The notes below the pieces were generated by a model. That model was not told the origin of the DNA, made no database searches, and saw only the letters and a list, made by a program, of their open reading frames with translations. Positions 6,546 through 13,643 of a DNA stretch of 24,461 bases are shown piece by piece. The translations under genes were made by a program, and so were the position numbers. Each line of letters starts with the position of its first letter. Within the stretch, counting starts at the first letter, position 1. The stretch is from DAOTWP01 sp034435675 (GTDB taxonomy: Bacteria; Chloroflexota; Anaerolineae; Aggregatilineales; Phototrophicaceae). The DNA lies in the NCBI GenBank assembly GCA_034435675.1, contig DAOTWP010000136.1:1-24461 (forward strand), read 5' to 3'.

Positions 6546-8033
6546 TTGAATAGTCATTTAGTGCAGGTGCGGGCAGTGTCTAACCAATTGTTGCGATTCT
6601 CCGGCGTGCTGTTCATCCTCATCGCGGCTGCCTGCGCCCCACAGCAGACAGCGCAGATTATCGTTGTCGAGCCGCCTGCGCAGCAAAATGCTGTCATCAT
6701 CACGCCGATTCCGACACTCGCGCCGCCGACACAGACCCCTGCGCCCACACCGTCACCTACTGTTGACCCCGAAATCGCGGCACAGGCGGCATGCGACAGC
6801 TTCCTGCCGCAGTTCCTTGCCGCTGCCAGCAGCGCCTGTATTGGCAAGCCGGGCGGCTTTATCTGCAACGGCGGCAGCGCTCCACAGGTACAGCCGGAAG
6901 GTCCAGTCAGCGCGGCGCTGGCACAACCGGGCGCACTGGTCGAAGTCGCCGCAGTGCAGGCGCTGCACACAACACGGCTGCGCGGCGATGGCGGCGGCAT
7001 CCTCTGGCTGCGGCTGGCAGCGCCGGTCAGCGTGCGCGCGCTGCTGTTGGGCGCTGTGCGTGTGGAGAACATGACCCCGCCAGAGTTCCCCGCGTGGCAA
7101 TCCATGCTGGTGCAAACGGGCACGGAACAAAGCCTGTGCGACATTGCCCCAATCAATGCCCTGGTGCTGCAAAGCGATCTGGGCGTTGCGGCGCGGGTGG
7201 TCATCAACGGGGCATCGTTGGATCTGAACGGCACGATGCTGGTCTACACCCCCAGCGACAGTGAAACGGTGTTCACCGCGCTGTCCGGGCAAACGCGTGT
7301 GCTCGCCGCCAGCCAGATCGTGACGCTGGTTGCCGGGCAGCGCACGGTGGTGCCCTATGCGCCGGGCAGTTTCGCCCTGCCTGCCGGAGTGCCCGCCGAG
7401 CCGCAGCCGCTGGAAATCGCGGTGATGCATTATCTGCCGGTCGCGCTGTTTGATCGCCCGATCTTCCTGCCGCAGCCCGGCTACGTGCTGACCCGCGGCA
7501 ATGTGAACATGCGCAGTGCACCGGGCACCGACGCGCCGGTCATCGTGCAGGTTCCGGCGGGCGAAGTGCTGACCGTGCTGGGGCGCAACCCGGAAAACGA
7601 CTGGCTGCATGTGATGCGCGCCGGGGGCGAAAGCGGTTGGATGTTCGCCGAACTGCTCGACCTGCGCACCGGGCAGATCGTCGCGGTGTATGAGTCCACG
7701 CCACCGCCGCCGCAGCGTTACGGCGATCTGGGCGCGCGGGCGAGCGTGCAGGCACCGAACGGGGTCGTGCTGCGTGCCGCGCCGGATATCGCCTTCGAGG
7801 CGATTGGCTCCATTCCGTTTGGCGCCAGCGTGATTCTGCTCGCCCAGAGTCCCTACAGCCCGTGGGTGAAAGTGGACTGGAACGGCAGCGTGGGCTGGGT
7901 GGCGCTGCTGACGCTGGAAACGCAGGCGGTCATCGCGGCGCTGCCCGTCGATTTCAATGTGCCGCCCCCGCCCGAACCGACACCGCGCCCCGGCAGCGGT
8001 GGCAACGCTTTCCCCGACCCGGATAACCCCTGA
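6546..8033 (+). CDS. Secreted lipoprotein with FecR-like middle region and two SH3b domains
   Basis: The frame gives 495 residues from TTG 6546, or 485 from GTG 6576, which has a better ribosome binding site. A signal peptide (LLRFSGVLFILIAAAC) ends in a lipobox with Cys30 (long numbering), so the protein is lipid-anchored outside the membrane. A Thr/Pro linker (about 50-72) follows. The region from about 75 to 290 has four cysteines early on and a stretch (TVFTALSGQTRVLAASQIV) like FecR-type propeptide/beta domains. Two bacterial SH3 repeats follow: about 312-375 (NVNMRSAPGTDAPVI, GWMFAELL) and about 396-460 (VVLRAAPDIAFEAIG, GWVALLTLE). The tail is proline-rich. SH3b domains bind cell-wall peptides or other ligands. 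Linker plus SH3b architecture is common in Anaerolineae surface proteins; the ligand is unknown. Confidence 0.85.
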   Translation: MNSHLVQVRAVSNQLLRFSGVLFILIAAACAPQQTAQIIVVEPPAQQNAVIITPIPTLAPPTQTPAPTPSPTVDPEIAAQAACDSFLPQFLAAASSACIGKPGGFICNGGSAPQVQPEGPVSAALAQPGALVEVAAVQALHTTRLRGDGGGILWLRLAAPVSVRALLLGAVRVENMTPPEFPAWQSMLVQTGTEQSLCDIAPINALVLQSDLGVAARVVINGASLDLNGTMLVYTPSDSETVFTALSGQTRVLAASQIVTLVAGQRTVVPYAPGSFALPAGVPAEPQPLEIAVMHYLPVALFDRPIFLPQPGYVLTRGNVNMRSAPGTDAPVIVQVPAGEVLTVLGRNPENDWLHVMRAGGESGWMFAELLDLRTGQIVAVYESTPPPPQRYGDLGARASVQAPNGVVLRAAPDIAFEAIGSIPFGASVILLAQSPYSPWVKVDWNGSVGWVALLTLETQAVIAALPVDFNVPPPPEPTPRPGSGGNAFPDPDNP

Positions 8034-8115
8034 TAGACAAACACGCGGCAGTGCCTGACTGCTGCCTGAGCAGCTATCCGTAAACGCAAACAAGGGGATG
8101 ATGCAGTGTTCAAAA

Positions 8116-8255
8116 AAAATCCGGCGTTTGGGCGGACAGCTTCGCTCAGCGGGCGCAGGCGCCCCTAAGCGCAGCGGCGTCCGCACCCTGCACAACCTAC
8201 GGTTCGCAGGGGAGGACTAAGCGCAGCACATGTCCGCCCTTGTTCGCCGGATTTT
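8116..8255. repeat. 140-bp element with about 23-bp terminal inverted repeats
   Basis: The left arm (8116-8138: AAAATCCGGCG, 3-base gap, GGGCGGACA) matches the reverse complement of the right arm (8231-8255: TGTCCGCCC, 5-base gap, CGCCGGATTTT). The interior has a direct repeat CTAAGCGCAGC (8165-8175 and 8217-8227) and a GGGCGC-AG-GCGCCC hairpin. The shape suits a small non-coding mobile element (MITE-like) or an extended structured RNA. I see no clear target-site duplication. Confidence 0.6.
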
Positions 8256-8346
8256 ATCGTTACAGCGCACAATCGCCTTGTTCAGGAAAACCGGTTTATG
8301 GATAGGTTCTAAGCACACTAACAAGGTCAAGTTGACTGCTCAGCTA

Positions 8347-8481
8347 CAGCCCTCACCCCCTCAGTCCCCGCTCCCCAACGCCGCTTCGTGGCTGGGCAAG
8401 GGGGAAATCCCCGGCAATTGGGCTGCTCCCCGCTCCTGGTGCCGAAGGCACGGTCGGGATAGGGGTTGGGGGTGAGGGCTG
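8347..8481. repeat. 135-bp imperfect palindrome with CCCTCACCCCC ends
   Basis: CAGCCCTCACCCCC (8347-8360) and GGGGGTGAGGGCTG (8468-8481) are exact 14-base reverse complements. The arms continue imperfectly inward (CCCCGCTCCC against GGGATAGGGG). This C-rich/G-rich end pattern is typical of dispersed intergenic palindromes in many genomes, so copies elsewhere in this genome are likely. No coding capacity. Confidence 0.65.
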
Positions 8482-8520
8482 GACAAGGGCATCGGGTGTC
8501 ATGCTCATCTTGTCGGACTA

Positions 8521-10155
8521 CTAACCGCCGCCGTCCAGATCATCCAGCACGCCGTCCAGCGTTGTGCCGATGCTGATGTCGCGGAAGTTGGAGGACATCT
8601 GCGCAGCTACCTGCTGAACAATCTCCATTTGTTTCCTGAGTTCATCCAGATTGCGATTCGCCAGATGTTCGGGCGCGGTGAAATGATGCCGCAGCAGTGC
8701 CGTAATCAGGCTGTAGGTTTCCAGATAGTTGCGCAGGCGCACCAGATTCTTCAGGTTCTCCTGTAACTGGTTAGCAGGGCGGTTGAAGAAGGCGGTGATA
8801 ATCTGGATCAGGCTCAGCCCGCCGGTGATGGCGATCAATTCCAGACCGATTCGGTCAGGGTCAACGATGCGCATTCCGATCAGAATCGCCGTAATTGCCA
8901 GCATAAAGAAGCCGAAACGCATCAGCACCCAGTTGCTGGTGGCAATGCGGTTGTAGACCTGCAAACTGCGGCGGCTGGTCAGCTCAAAATATTCGAGCAG
9001 CTTTTGATCCTGAAACGCCAGCACATTCTGTTTATCCAGGAAATAGGTGCGGTAATCGCGGAAATTGATGCTGGCGGCGGTCAGATCGGCGGGGATAACT
9101 TCCGGCGAGAGCGTCGGCGCGTCGTTGGGGTTGAGCAGCGTTATCAGTTCATTGAGGCTGTGGACCACTTCAACATTGAGTACCTTGGCGGCGAAGTCGA
9201 GTGCTTCCAGATGCCGTTCCAGCGTGGGCGCGGCAGTCAGCACGTCGGAAAGCGCCAGCCCGTGGATGTGATAGCGCGAACGCAGTCCCATCAGCAGCGT
9301 GCGGATTTTGATGTCCGCATAAACCCCCAGCACGACAATGTAAATACGCTTTTCAGGATGCTCCAGAATTACGCTGTCGAGAATTTTCTCCAACCGCGAA
9401 TCCTTGCGTTCACTGGGGGTTTGCCGCGAGTCCCGCAGGGCTTCCGGGCGGAAATCATAGATCGAGTCCGAGCGTACTTCATAGAAGGTCATCCGCTTGC
9501 CCGGAACTGCATAGCCTGCCACATCTTGTACCGCCTGCCGCTCCCCGTCGGGGCTGCTTCCCCAGGGTTTGAGATAGGCGTCAAAACCTTCCAGTGAGTC
9601 GGCTTCCCAGGTGCCTGCCTCGCAGTGCGACCCATACAGGCGGCGCTCCTCGTCATAACTGTCTGACGGCACATGCCAGTCTTTGATATTGATGAAATGC
9701 AGCCAGTGCTGGCTGTCTTGGGCGGTGCGGCTTTTGTCGTCAATCAGCGCCTTGAGAAAACTATAGAGCGGACCCTGCTGCACCAGCCCGTCGTGAATCC
9801 GGCGGCGGTTGTGCAGCTGCGGGTCACGAACCCACACACGGCGGAAGGTTTCCTGAATGCGCTGGCGGGTCGCTTTGCCCATCAGGTTACGCTGGGGATT
9901 GTCGCTGCCAATCTCATCCAGCAGTTCGCGCATCTTATAGGACTCGGCAGCACTCGCCTGCATGCCGACCAGCAAACGCATGGCGACATCCCCCGGCAGG
10001 CACAGGCGGTTTTCGTCCGCCAGAAAGAAACCGTTCTGCAAACACTGCGCGATAAGGATGTAAACATTGCCCTGATGCCCGCTGCTGGCGGGCGCGGAAC
10101 TGCTCGTGGGCGGGGCGTGCGGAGTACCGGTTGGCGCAGGCGCAGGTAGGCTCAT
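8521..10155 (-). CDS. Membrane-anchored isochorismatase-fold pseudoenzyme with 2TM domain and helical tail
   Basis: 544 residues, ATG preceded by AGAGGA. Residues 1-29 are a Pro/Ser-rich leader. Residues 30-340 follow the order of nicotinamidase/isochorismatase proteins: first strand YILIAQCLQNGFF (32-44), then INIKDWH (155-161), HCEAGTWEAD (177-186), FYEVRSD (224-230), and IVVLGVYADIKI (273-284) with VLNVEVVHSLNEL (325-337). The putative metal ligands D159, H161 and H177 remain, but the catalytic Asp, Lys and Cys positions read Cys39, Val/Arg near 227-228 and Lys283, so hydrolysis is unlikely. Two membrane helices (about 409-429 and 437-457) are flanked by helices (LLEYFELTSRRSLQVYNRIA before, long coiled segment 462-520 after). 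That arrangement resembles SLATT and TRADD-N-associated 2TM domains of prokaryotic conflict systems. The fold call is inference by motif order; the catalytic loss is seen directly. Confidence 0.75.
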   Translation of the reverse strand: MSLPAPAPTGTPHAPPTSSSAPASSGHQGNVYILIAQCLQNGFFLADENRLCLPGDVAMRLLVGMQASAAESYKMRELLDEIGSDNPQRNLMGKATRQRIQETFRRVWVRDPQLHNRRRIHDGLVQQGPLYSFLKALIDDKSRTAQDSQHWLHFINIKDWHVPSDSYDEERRLYGSHCEAGTWEADSLEGFDAYLKPWGSSPDGERQAVQDVAGYAVPGKRMTFYEVRSDSIYDFRPEALRDSRQTPSERKDSRLEKILDSVILEHPEKRIYIVVLGVYADIKIRTLLMGLRSRYHIHGLALSDVLTAAPTLERHLEALDFAAKVLNVEVVHSLNELITLLNPNDAPTLSPEVIPADLTAASINFRDYRTYFLDKQNVLAFQDQKLLEYFELTSRRSLQVYNRIATSNWVLMRFGFFMLAITAILIGMRIVDPDRIGLELIAITGGLSLIQIITAFFNRPANQLQENLKNLVRLRNYLETYSLITALLRHHFTAPEHLANRNLDELRKQMEIVQQVAAQMSSNFRDISIGTTLDGVLDDLDGGG

Positions 10156-10202
10156 AGCAGTCCTCTCATTTCTTTCTCATGTTGAATAGCAGTCTCACGG
10201 CA

Positions 10203-10208
10203 ATTATA
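10203..10208 (-). promoter_or_regulatory. Consensus -10 box for the 2TM pseudoenzyme gene
   Basis: TATAAT reads on the minus strand at 10208-10203, about 48 bases upstream of the start at 10155. No good -35 is visible at 16-18 bases. It forms the left half of a divergent promoter pair in the 186-base spacer 10156-10341. Confidence 0.45.
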
Positions 10209-10233
10209 CCGGCAAATTGGGGACAGGCGGCAG

Positions 10234-10262
10234 TTTTCAAGCTGCAAAAAGCCTGTTATAAT
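10234..10262 (+). promoter_or_regulatory. Sigma70-type promoter of the hydrolase-SDR pair
   Basis: TTTTCA (10234-10239) and a perfect TATAAT (10257-10262) are spaced by 17 bases. The predicted transcript start is near 10269, giving a leader of about 73 bases to the GTG at 10342. It is one of the best promoter matches in the window. Confidence 0.6.
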
Positions 10263-10341
10263 CCCAAATGTTAAACCACATTTAAAAACTTCTTTGTGCT
10301 TTCCAATTTTATTTACGTCGAGACAACCGGAGGACAGAACG

Positions 10342-11055
10342 GTGTATCAGGTAAGTTCTTTGGAGAGCACAGTCACAGGAAGATCGCGGGAGGTTGTATT
10401 TGCCGGTGATGGTGTGCGCCTTGCCGGGCAAATTGATTACCCGCGAACTTCGTCTCCGGCACAGGGATTCCCACTGCTGTTTATTCTGCCGCATGCTGGC
10501 TGCAACACCCGCGAAGCTTATGACCACTATGCGCAGCTAGGCACCCGCAGCGGTTACGCCGTCTTCCGTTGGGACAAGCGCGGCACCGGGCGCAGCGGCT
10601 CTGGCGGGCGCGGCTCGACCACCCAGGACGCCCTGAACGCCTACAGCACCGCGCTGGATCAACCACAGGTCAACCCCAATCAGGTGGTGATTCTGGCGCA
10701 GGGCGAAGGCACGGCGCTGCTGGGGTCTGCCTTCAAACGTTTCGCGCATATTCGTGCCCCGCACGGCGCAGTGCTGGTCAGCAGCATGCTCGACGAGCGC
10801 GACATCCTCGCCATTCAAACCCCTACCCTGGTTGTCGTTTCCCAGCGCGATTGGCGCCCCTGGCAGAAATATGCCAAAGCCGCCTGTGACGCGCATAATA
10901 CCACCTACCCCTATGGCGCATCATTTTATGTTACACTGGATGCAGACCAGAATTTGATGAGTCTGCGTGCGGGCGAACCCGTTTTTAACGGTATCGCGGC
11001 AGACACAATTGCAGATTGGCTGAAAAGTCTGTGGCGGCTCTCGAAATCCGCGTAA
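10342..11055 (+). CDS. Alpha/beta-hydrolase-fold protein lacking nucleophile and catalytic His
   Basis: I chose GTG 10342 because CGGAGGAC lies eight bases upstream; this gives 237 residues. The pattern is that of small alpha/beta hydrolases: VVFAGDGVRLAGQIDYP (18-34), oxyanion strand LLFILPHAG (45-53), GYAVFRWDKRGTGRSG (71-86), VNPNQVVIL then the elbow AQGEG (119-123), and TPTLVVVSQRDW (160-171). In active relatives the elbow is GHSEG; here the nucleophile Ser is Gly121. The acid Asp170 is kept, but the DH motif near the C-terminus reads DADQN (200-204), so the His is Gln203. Two of three catalytic residues are missing, in an intact frame with a strong promoter and ribosome site. It overlaps the next gene by 25 bases. 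Probably a binding or regulatory protein rather than an esterase. Confidence 0.82.
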   Translation: MYQVSSLESTVTGRSREVVFAGDGVRLAGQIDYPRTSSPAQGFPLLFILPHAGCNTREAYDHYAQLGTRSGYAVFRWDKRGTGRSGSGGRGSTTQDALNAYSTALDQPQVNPNQVVILAQGEGTALLGSAFKRFAHIRAPHGAVLVSSMLDERDILAIQTPTLVVVSQRDWRPWQKYAKAACDAHNTTYPYGASFYVTLDADQNLMSLRAGEPVFNGIAADTIADWLKSLWRLSKSA

Positions 11056-11792
11056 ATCTGAAGGGACAAACCGCCGTCGTGACGGGCGGCGGCATTGGCA
11101 CCGGGCGCGCTGTGGCGCTGGCGCTGGCGCGTGCCGGGGCACAGGTGGTCGTCAACGACCTGAACCCGGATCGTGCCGACAGCGTGGCAGCGGAGATTGT
11201 CGCCGCCGGGGCGCAGGCGCTGCCATTGCAGGGCGACGTCTCCAACCGCTTTCAGGTCAGCGCCCTGATTGAAAATGCCCGCGACCGCTTTGGCGGCATC
11301 CACCTGCTGATAAATGCGGCGGGGGTGTATCGCCCCGGTGATTTGCTCAAGCTGGATGAATGGGACTGGCGGCGCGCGCTGGATGTCAACCTGACCGGCG
11401 CGTTCTTTTGCAGCCAACTGCTGGGGCGCGTCATGGCGGACGAAAACGAACCGCCGCACCGGGGCGTGATAGTCAACATCGCGGCGGCAGCGCCAACCTC
11501 CGGCGGCACCCTGCGCAGCGGCGTGGGTTATGTCGCCAGCAAAGCCGGCATGATCGGGCTGACCCAGCAGACCGCGCGCGAGTTCGCGCCGTTTGGCATC
11601 CGCGTGAATGCCGTTTGCCCGGCAAACATTGATGGCGAAGAACCGCCGCCCGCCGACGCCGCCAGCATCCCGCTGGGGCGGCTGGGCAGCGCCGACGAGG
11701 TAGCAAACGCCGTGCTGTTCCTGTGCTCCGACGCCGCCAGCTACATTACCGGGCAGGCGCTGGTCGTGGACGGCGGGGCAAGCCTGCTGTAG
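11031..11792 (+). CDS. Short-chain dehydrogenase/reductase (classical SDR)
   Basis: 253 residues from GTG 11031 (TTG 11016 is an in-frame alternative). The Rossmann fold is clear: TGGGIGTG cofactor loop at 18-25, ND after the second strand (VVVNDLNPD, favouring NAD(H)), GDVSN, LINAAG, and the catalytic YVASK with Tyr167 and Lys171. The C-terminus ends with YITGQALVVDGGASLL as in FabG-like enzymes, so a cytoplasmic alcohol/ketone oxidoreductase is expected. The usual NISS motif reads NIAAAAPTSGG with a two-residue insertion, so the canonical catalytic Ser is Ala unless the nearby Ser takes over. The gene overlaps the end of the upstream hydrolase-like gene, implying one transcript and translational coupling. 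Substrate unknown. Confidence 0.9.
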   Translation: MAALEIRVNLKGQTAVVTGGGIGTGRAVALALARAGAQVVVNDLNPDRADSVAAEIVAAGAQALPLQGDVSNRFQVSALIENARDRFGGIHLLINAAGVYRPGDLLKLDEWDWRRALDVNLTGAFFCSQLLGRVMADENEPPHRGVIVNIAAAAPTSGGTLRSGVGYVASKAGMIGLTQQTAREFAPFGIRVNAVCPANIDGEEPPPADAASIPLGRLGSADEVANAVLFLCSDAASYITGQALVVDGGASLL

Positions 11793-12208
11793 GGAGCTGC
11801 TGCGAATCCATTGATGGGATAGCTGGCACTAATTACCTGCTGGATACTGTTATTGTTGCAGCTTACGTTAACCGTGATCAGGCAGCGCTGGCGCAGTTGT
11901 CCGGAATCAACCGCTTTGTCTCCAGCGTCACGCCTGGCGAGTTAGCATTTGGTGCGTATCCTTCCCAACGCCCTGAGCAAAACCTGGCAAATATTAGTCG
12001 GCTTGGGATCAGCGCTACGATTCTACCGTGTGCAGAGGTCACCGGGGACTGGTATGGACATATCAAGCACGCCTTGCGGTCAAGCGGACGACCTGTTCCG
12101 GGGGATGAGACCTGGACTGCCGCCACAGCAAGACAACATGGGCTAATACGCGCAACACGCGATAGCCACTTTCAAGAGCTTGAGCAATTGACTATTGCCA
12201 GTTGGTAA
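11723..12208 (+). CDS. PIN-domain (VapC-like) protein, orphan, start unclear
   Basis: The frame is open from GTG 11723, but residues 1-36 overlap the SDR gene and look non-coding; the domain begins near residue 37 (base 11831). NYLLDTVIVAAYV and SSVTPGELAFGA match the VapC pattern, and the end (ETWTAATARQHGLIRATRDSHFQEL) matches its last motifs. The acidic metal ligands are present (D41, E73, D147), with D128/E129 shifted by one residue relative to the usual DxWIAA. VapC toxins are Mg-dependent RNases, held by a VapB antitoxin encoded just upstream; none is present here. No ATG, GTG or TTG lies in frame between 11723 and the domain, so the gene has probably lost its start and antitoxin. The stretch from about 11800 is less GC-rich than its neighbours, hinting at transfer. 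Confidence 0.6.
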   Translation: MLRRRQLHYRAGAGRGRRGKPAVGSCCESIDGIAGTNYLLDTVIVAAYVNRDQAALAQLSGINRFVSSVTPGELAFGAYPSQRPEQNLANISRLGISATILPCAEVTGDWYGHIKHALRSSGRPVPGDETWTAATARQHGLIRATRDSHFQELEQLTIASW

Positions 12209-12294
12209 GCCCGACGTTGATGCTGTTGAATACGCCAGTTCATCGACGCGAATCCGTGATGCGGTGATGCGGCAGAACACACTGCCGTGCAAGC

Positions 12295-12320
12295 GGGCGA
12301 GACGTGCCCCTGCCTCGCCC
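12295..12320. terminator. Hairpin between PIN-domain and DUF1232 genes
   Basis: GGGCGAG (12295-12301) and CTCGCCC (12314-12320) form a 7-bp stem with a 12-base loop. It lies just beyond the stops of two convergent genes (12208 plus, 12332 minus). No T-run follows on either strand, so it may be a terminator or only an mRNA end structure. Confidence 0.4.
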
Positions 12321-12331
12321 CGCACCTGCCC

Positions 12332-12691
12332 TCAGCGTGCGCCATTCTTGCCGGTGTTCGGCTCGACCACGCGGTAGCCCGGCGTGTCCACCACTTCCGG
12401 CGGGGTATGGCGCGACCTGACCGCGCGGCGGTGCTCGTCCACGATGTCCTGCGGCGCAATTCGCTCAAACAGCCGCAGCCCCATCAACAGCATGGTGATG
12501 TCGTCAATCTGCCCCAAACCCACCAGCACATCCGGGATCAAATCCAGCGGCGACAGCACATAGGCGAGGATCAGCACGGGCAGCGCCTTGTACAAGATCG
12601 GCACGCGCGGGTCTTTCATCAGCCGCCATGCCAGCAGCAAACGATCATACGTATCGCGGAAACCTGTCGTAAAGGTCTGAAAAGCGCGCAT
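12332..12691 (-). CDS. DUF1232 (YkvA-like) small membrane-associated protein
   Basis: 119 residues with the DUF1232 signature: LAWRLMKDPRVPILYKALPVLILAYVLSPLDLIPD, then LGQIDDITMLLMGLRLFERI. The SPLDLIPD motif and the following DD pair are the hallmark of the YkvA family. The family is widespread and has no established biochemical role; the central hydrophobic segment (about 35-50) may dip into the membrane. The C-terminal 30 residues are polar. The ATG is preceded by GGGAGGG at seven bases, a strong ribosome site. It follows the esterase gene on the same strand after an 85-base gap, so co-transcription is possible. Confidence 0.88.
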   Translation of the reverse strand: MRAFQTFTTGFRDTYDRLLLAWRLMKDPRVPILYKALPVLILAYVLSPLDLIPDVLVGLGQIDDITMLLMGLRLFERIAPQDIVDEHRRAVRSRHTPPEVVDTPGYRVVEPNTGKNGAR

Positions 12692-12776
12692 TGTTTATCC
12701 CTCCCGAATGAACGGGACCCTGCCACCAGCATAACACAAATCGCTGCGCCTCCAACGGGCGCAGTCAACAGCGCTG

Positions 12777-13643
12777 CTATTCTATACGTGCGTTGTGCCC
12801 CGGCGGTTCGGACTCGGCGTGCTGGCTGCCCGTCTGCTGCGCGATGAATGCCGCCACTGCCGCGAAAACCATATCGCGCTCGCCGTCCTGAATCAGCACG
12901 TGGTGGCTGTTGTCCAGCGTGACTGTCTGCACCTGCGCCTGTGCTGCCGCCTGAACCAGAAGCTGCATGTTGTCGTAGGGCACGGTTTCATCAGTACGCG
13001 AATAGACCAGCAGCAGCGGGCAGGCGATCTGCGGCACCTGCGCGAACGCCACCTGCATCAGATCGTACAGCTCGGCAATCGCCGCCGTCGCCCAGCGCGC
13101 ATAATGCACCCGCCCAACCACCGGCTCGCCGCGTTTGTGCTGTTCGTCACGCAAAAGCTGCGGCATGTGCGAGGTGTCGGGACGGTCTGAATAGCGCATG
13201 CCGTACTTGATCCAGCGGGCATAGGGCATCAGGCGGTTTTGCAGCCGCACGGGCGCTGCCAGCGTCGCCACTGCGTCCACCTGCCCCGCCGCGCCCAGCA
13301 GCAGCGCCAGCAGCCCGCCCATGCTGTGCCCCACCACGACCACCCGCGCACACTGCTGCCGCAAAATCTGCACGCCGTCGAGCGCGTTGAGATACCAGTC
13401 ACGCCAGCGCAGGCGATCCAGGTCTTCCGGCGTGCTGCCGTGCCCCGGATGCCGCGCACCGTAGACCGTGTAGCCCTGCTCAGCCAGATATACGCCCAGC
13501 CAGCGCGTTTCTGCCGGGCTGGCAGTGATGCCGTGCAGCACCAGTACGCCGGTGCTGCTGCCGCGAAAAAAGTACGGTTCCGCCGTTGTCATCAGGGTAG
13601 GAATCGGGTATTGTGTGGACGTTGTCGCCATGTTTGGGCGCAT
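12777..13643 (-). CDS. Carboxylesterase/monoacylglycerol-lipase-like alpha/beta hydrolase
   Basis: 288 residues from ATG 13643 (GTG 13646 and ATG 13631 are in-frame alternatives; AGAAGG lies just before). The fold signature is complete: VLVLHGITASPAETRWLG (HG oxyanion region), YGARHPGHGSTPEDL, nucleophile elbow VVVGHSMGGLLAL, acid in VYSRTDETVP and His in DNSHHVL. This matches Est30-type carboxylesterases and monoacylglycerol lipases, cytoplasmic enzymes that cleave short- to medium-chain acyl esters. No signal peptide. All triad residues are intact, in contrast to the hydrolase-like gene at 10342. The start codon is only about 30 bases from the divergent propeller gene, so their promoters must overlap coding sequence. 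Natural substrate unknown. Confidence 0.9.
   Translation of the reverse strand: MRPNMATTSTQYPIPTLMTTAEPYFFRGSSTGVLVLHGITASPAETRWLGVYLAEQGYTVYGARHPGHGSTPEDLDRLRWRDWYLNALDGVQILRQQCARVVVVGHSMGGLLALLLGAAGQVDAVATLAAPVRLQNRLMPYARWIKYGMRYSDRPDTSHMPQLLRDEQHKRGEPVVGRVHYARWATAAIAELYDLMQVAFAQVPQIACPLLLVYSRTDETVPYDNMQLLVQAAAQAQVQTVTLDNSHHVLIQDGERDMVFAAVAAFIAQQTGSQHAESEPPGHNARIE

Larger units (their letters stand above)
8034..8520. other. Gene-free intergenic stretch carrying two inverted-repeat elements
   Basis: This 487-base interval lies between two convergent genes. It contains no credible gene: short open frames lack coding character. It is filled largely by two separate palindromic elements, at 8116-8255 and 8347-8481, which explain most of its structure. 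Confidence 0.7.

Noticed and set aside
6753..8195. Minus-strand open frame of 480 codons
   Set aside because: Antisense to the SH3b lipoprotein; His/Arg/Gln-rich shadow with no motif.
8230..8475. Small plus-strand gene of 81 codons in the intergenic elements
   Set aside because: It runs through both palindromic elements, has no ribosome site and its composition is not protein-like.
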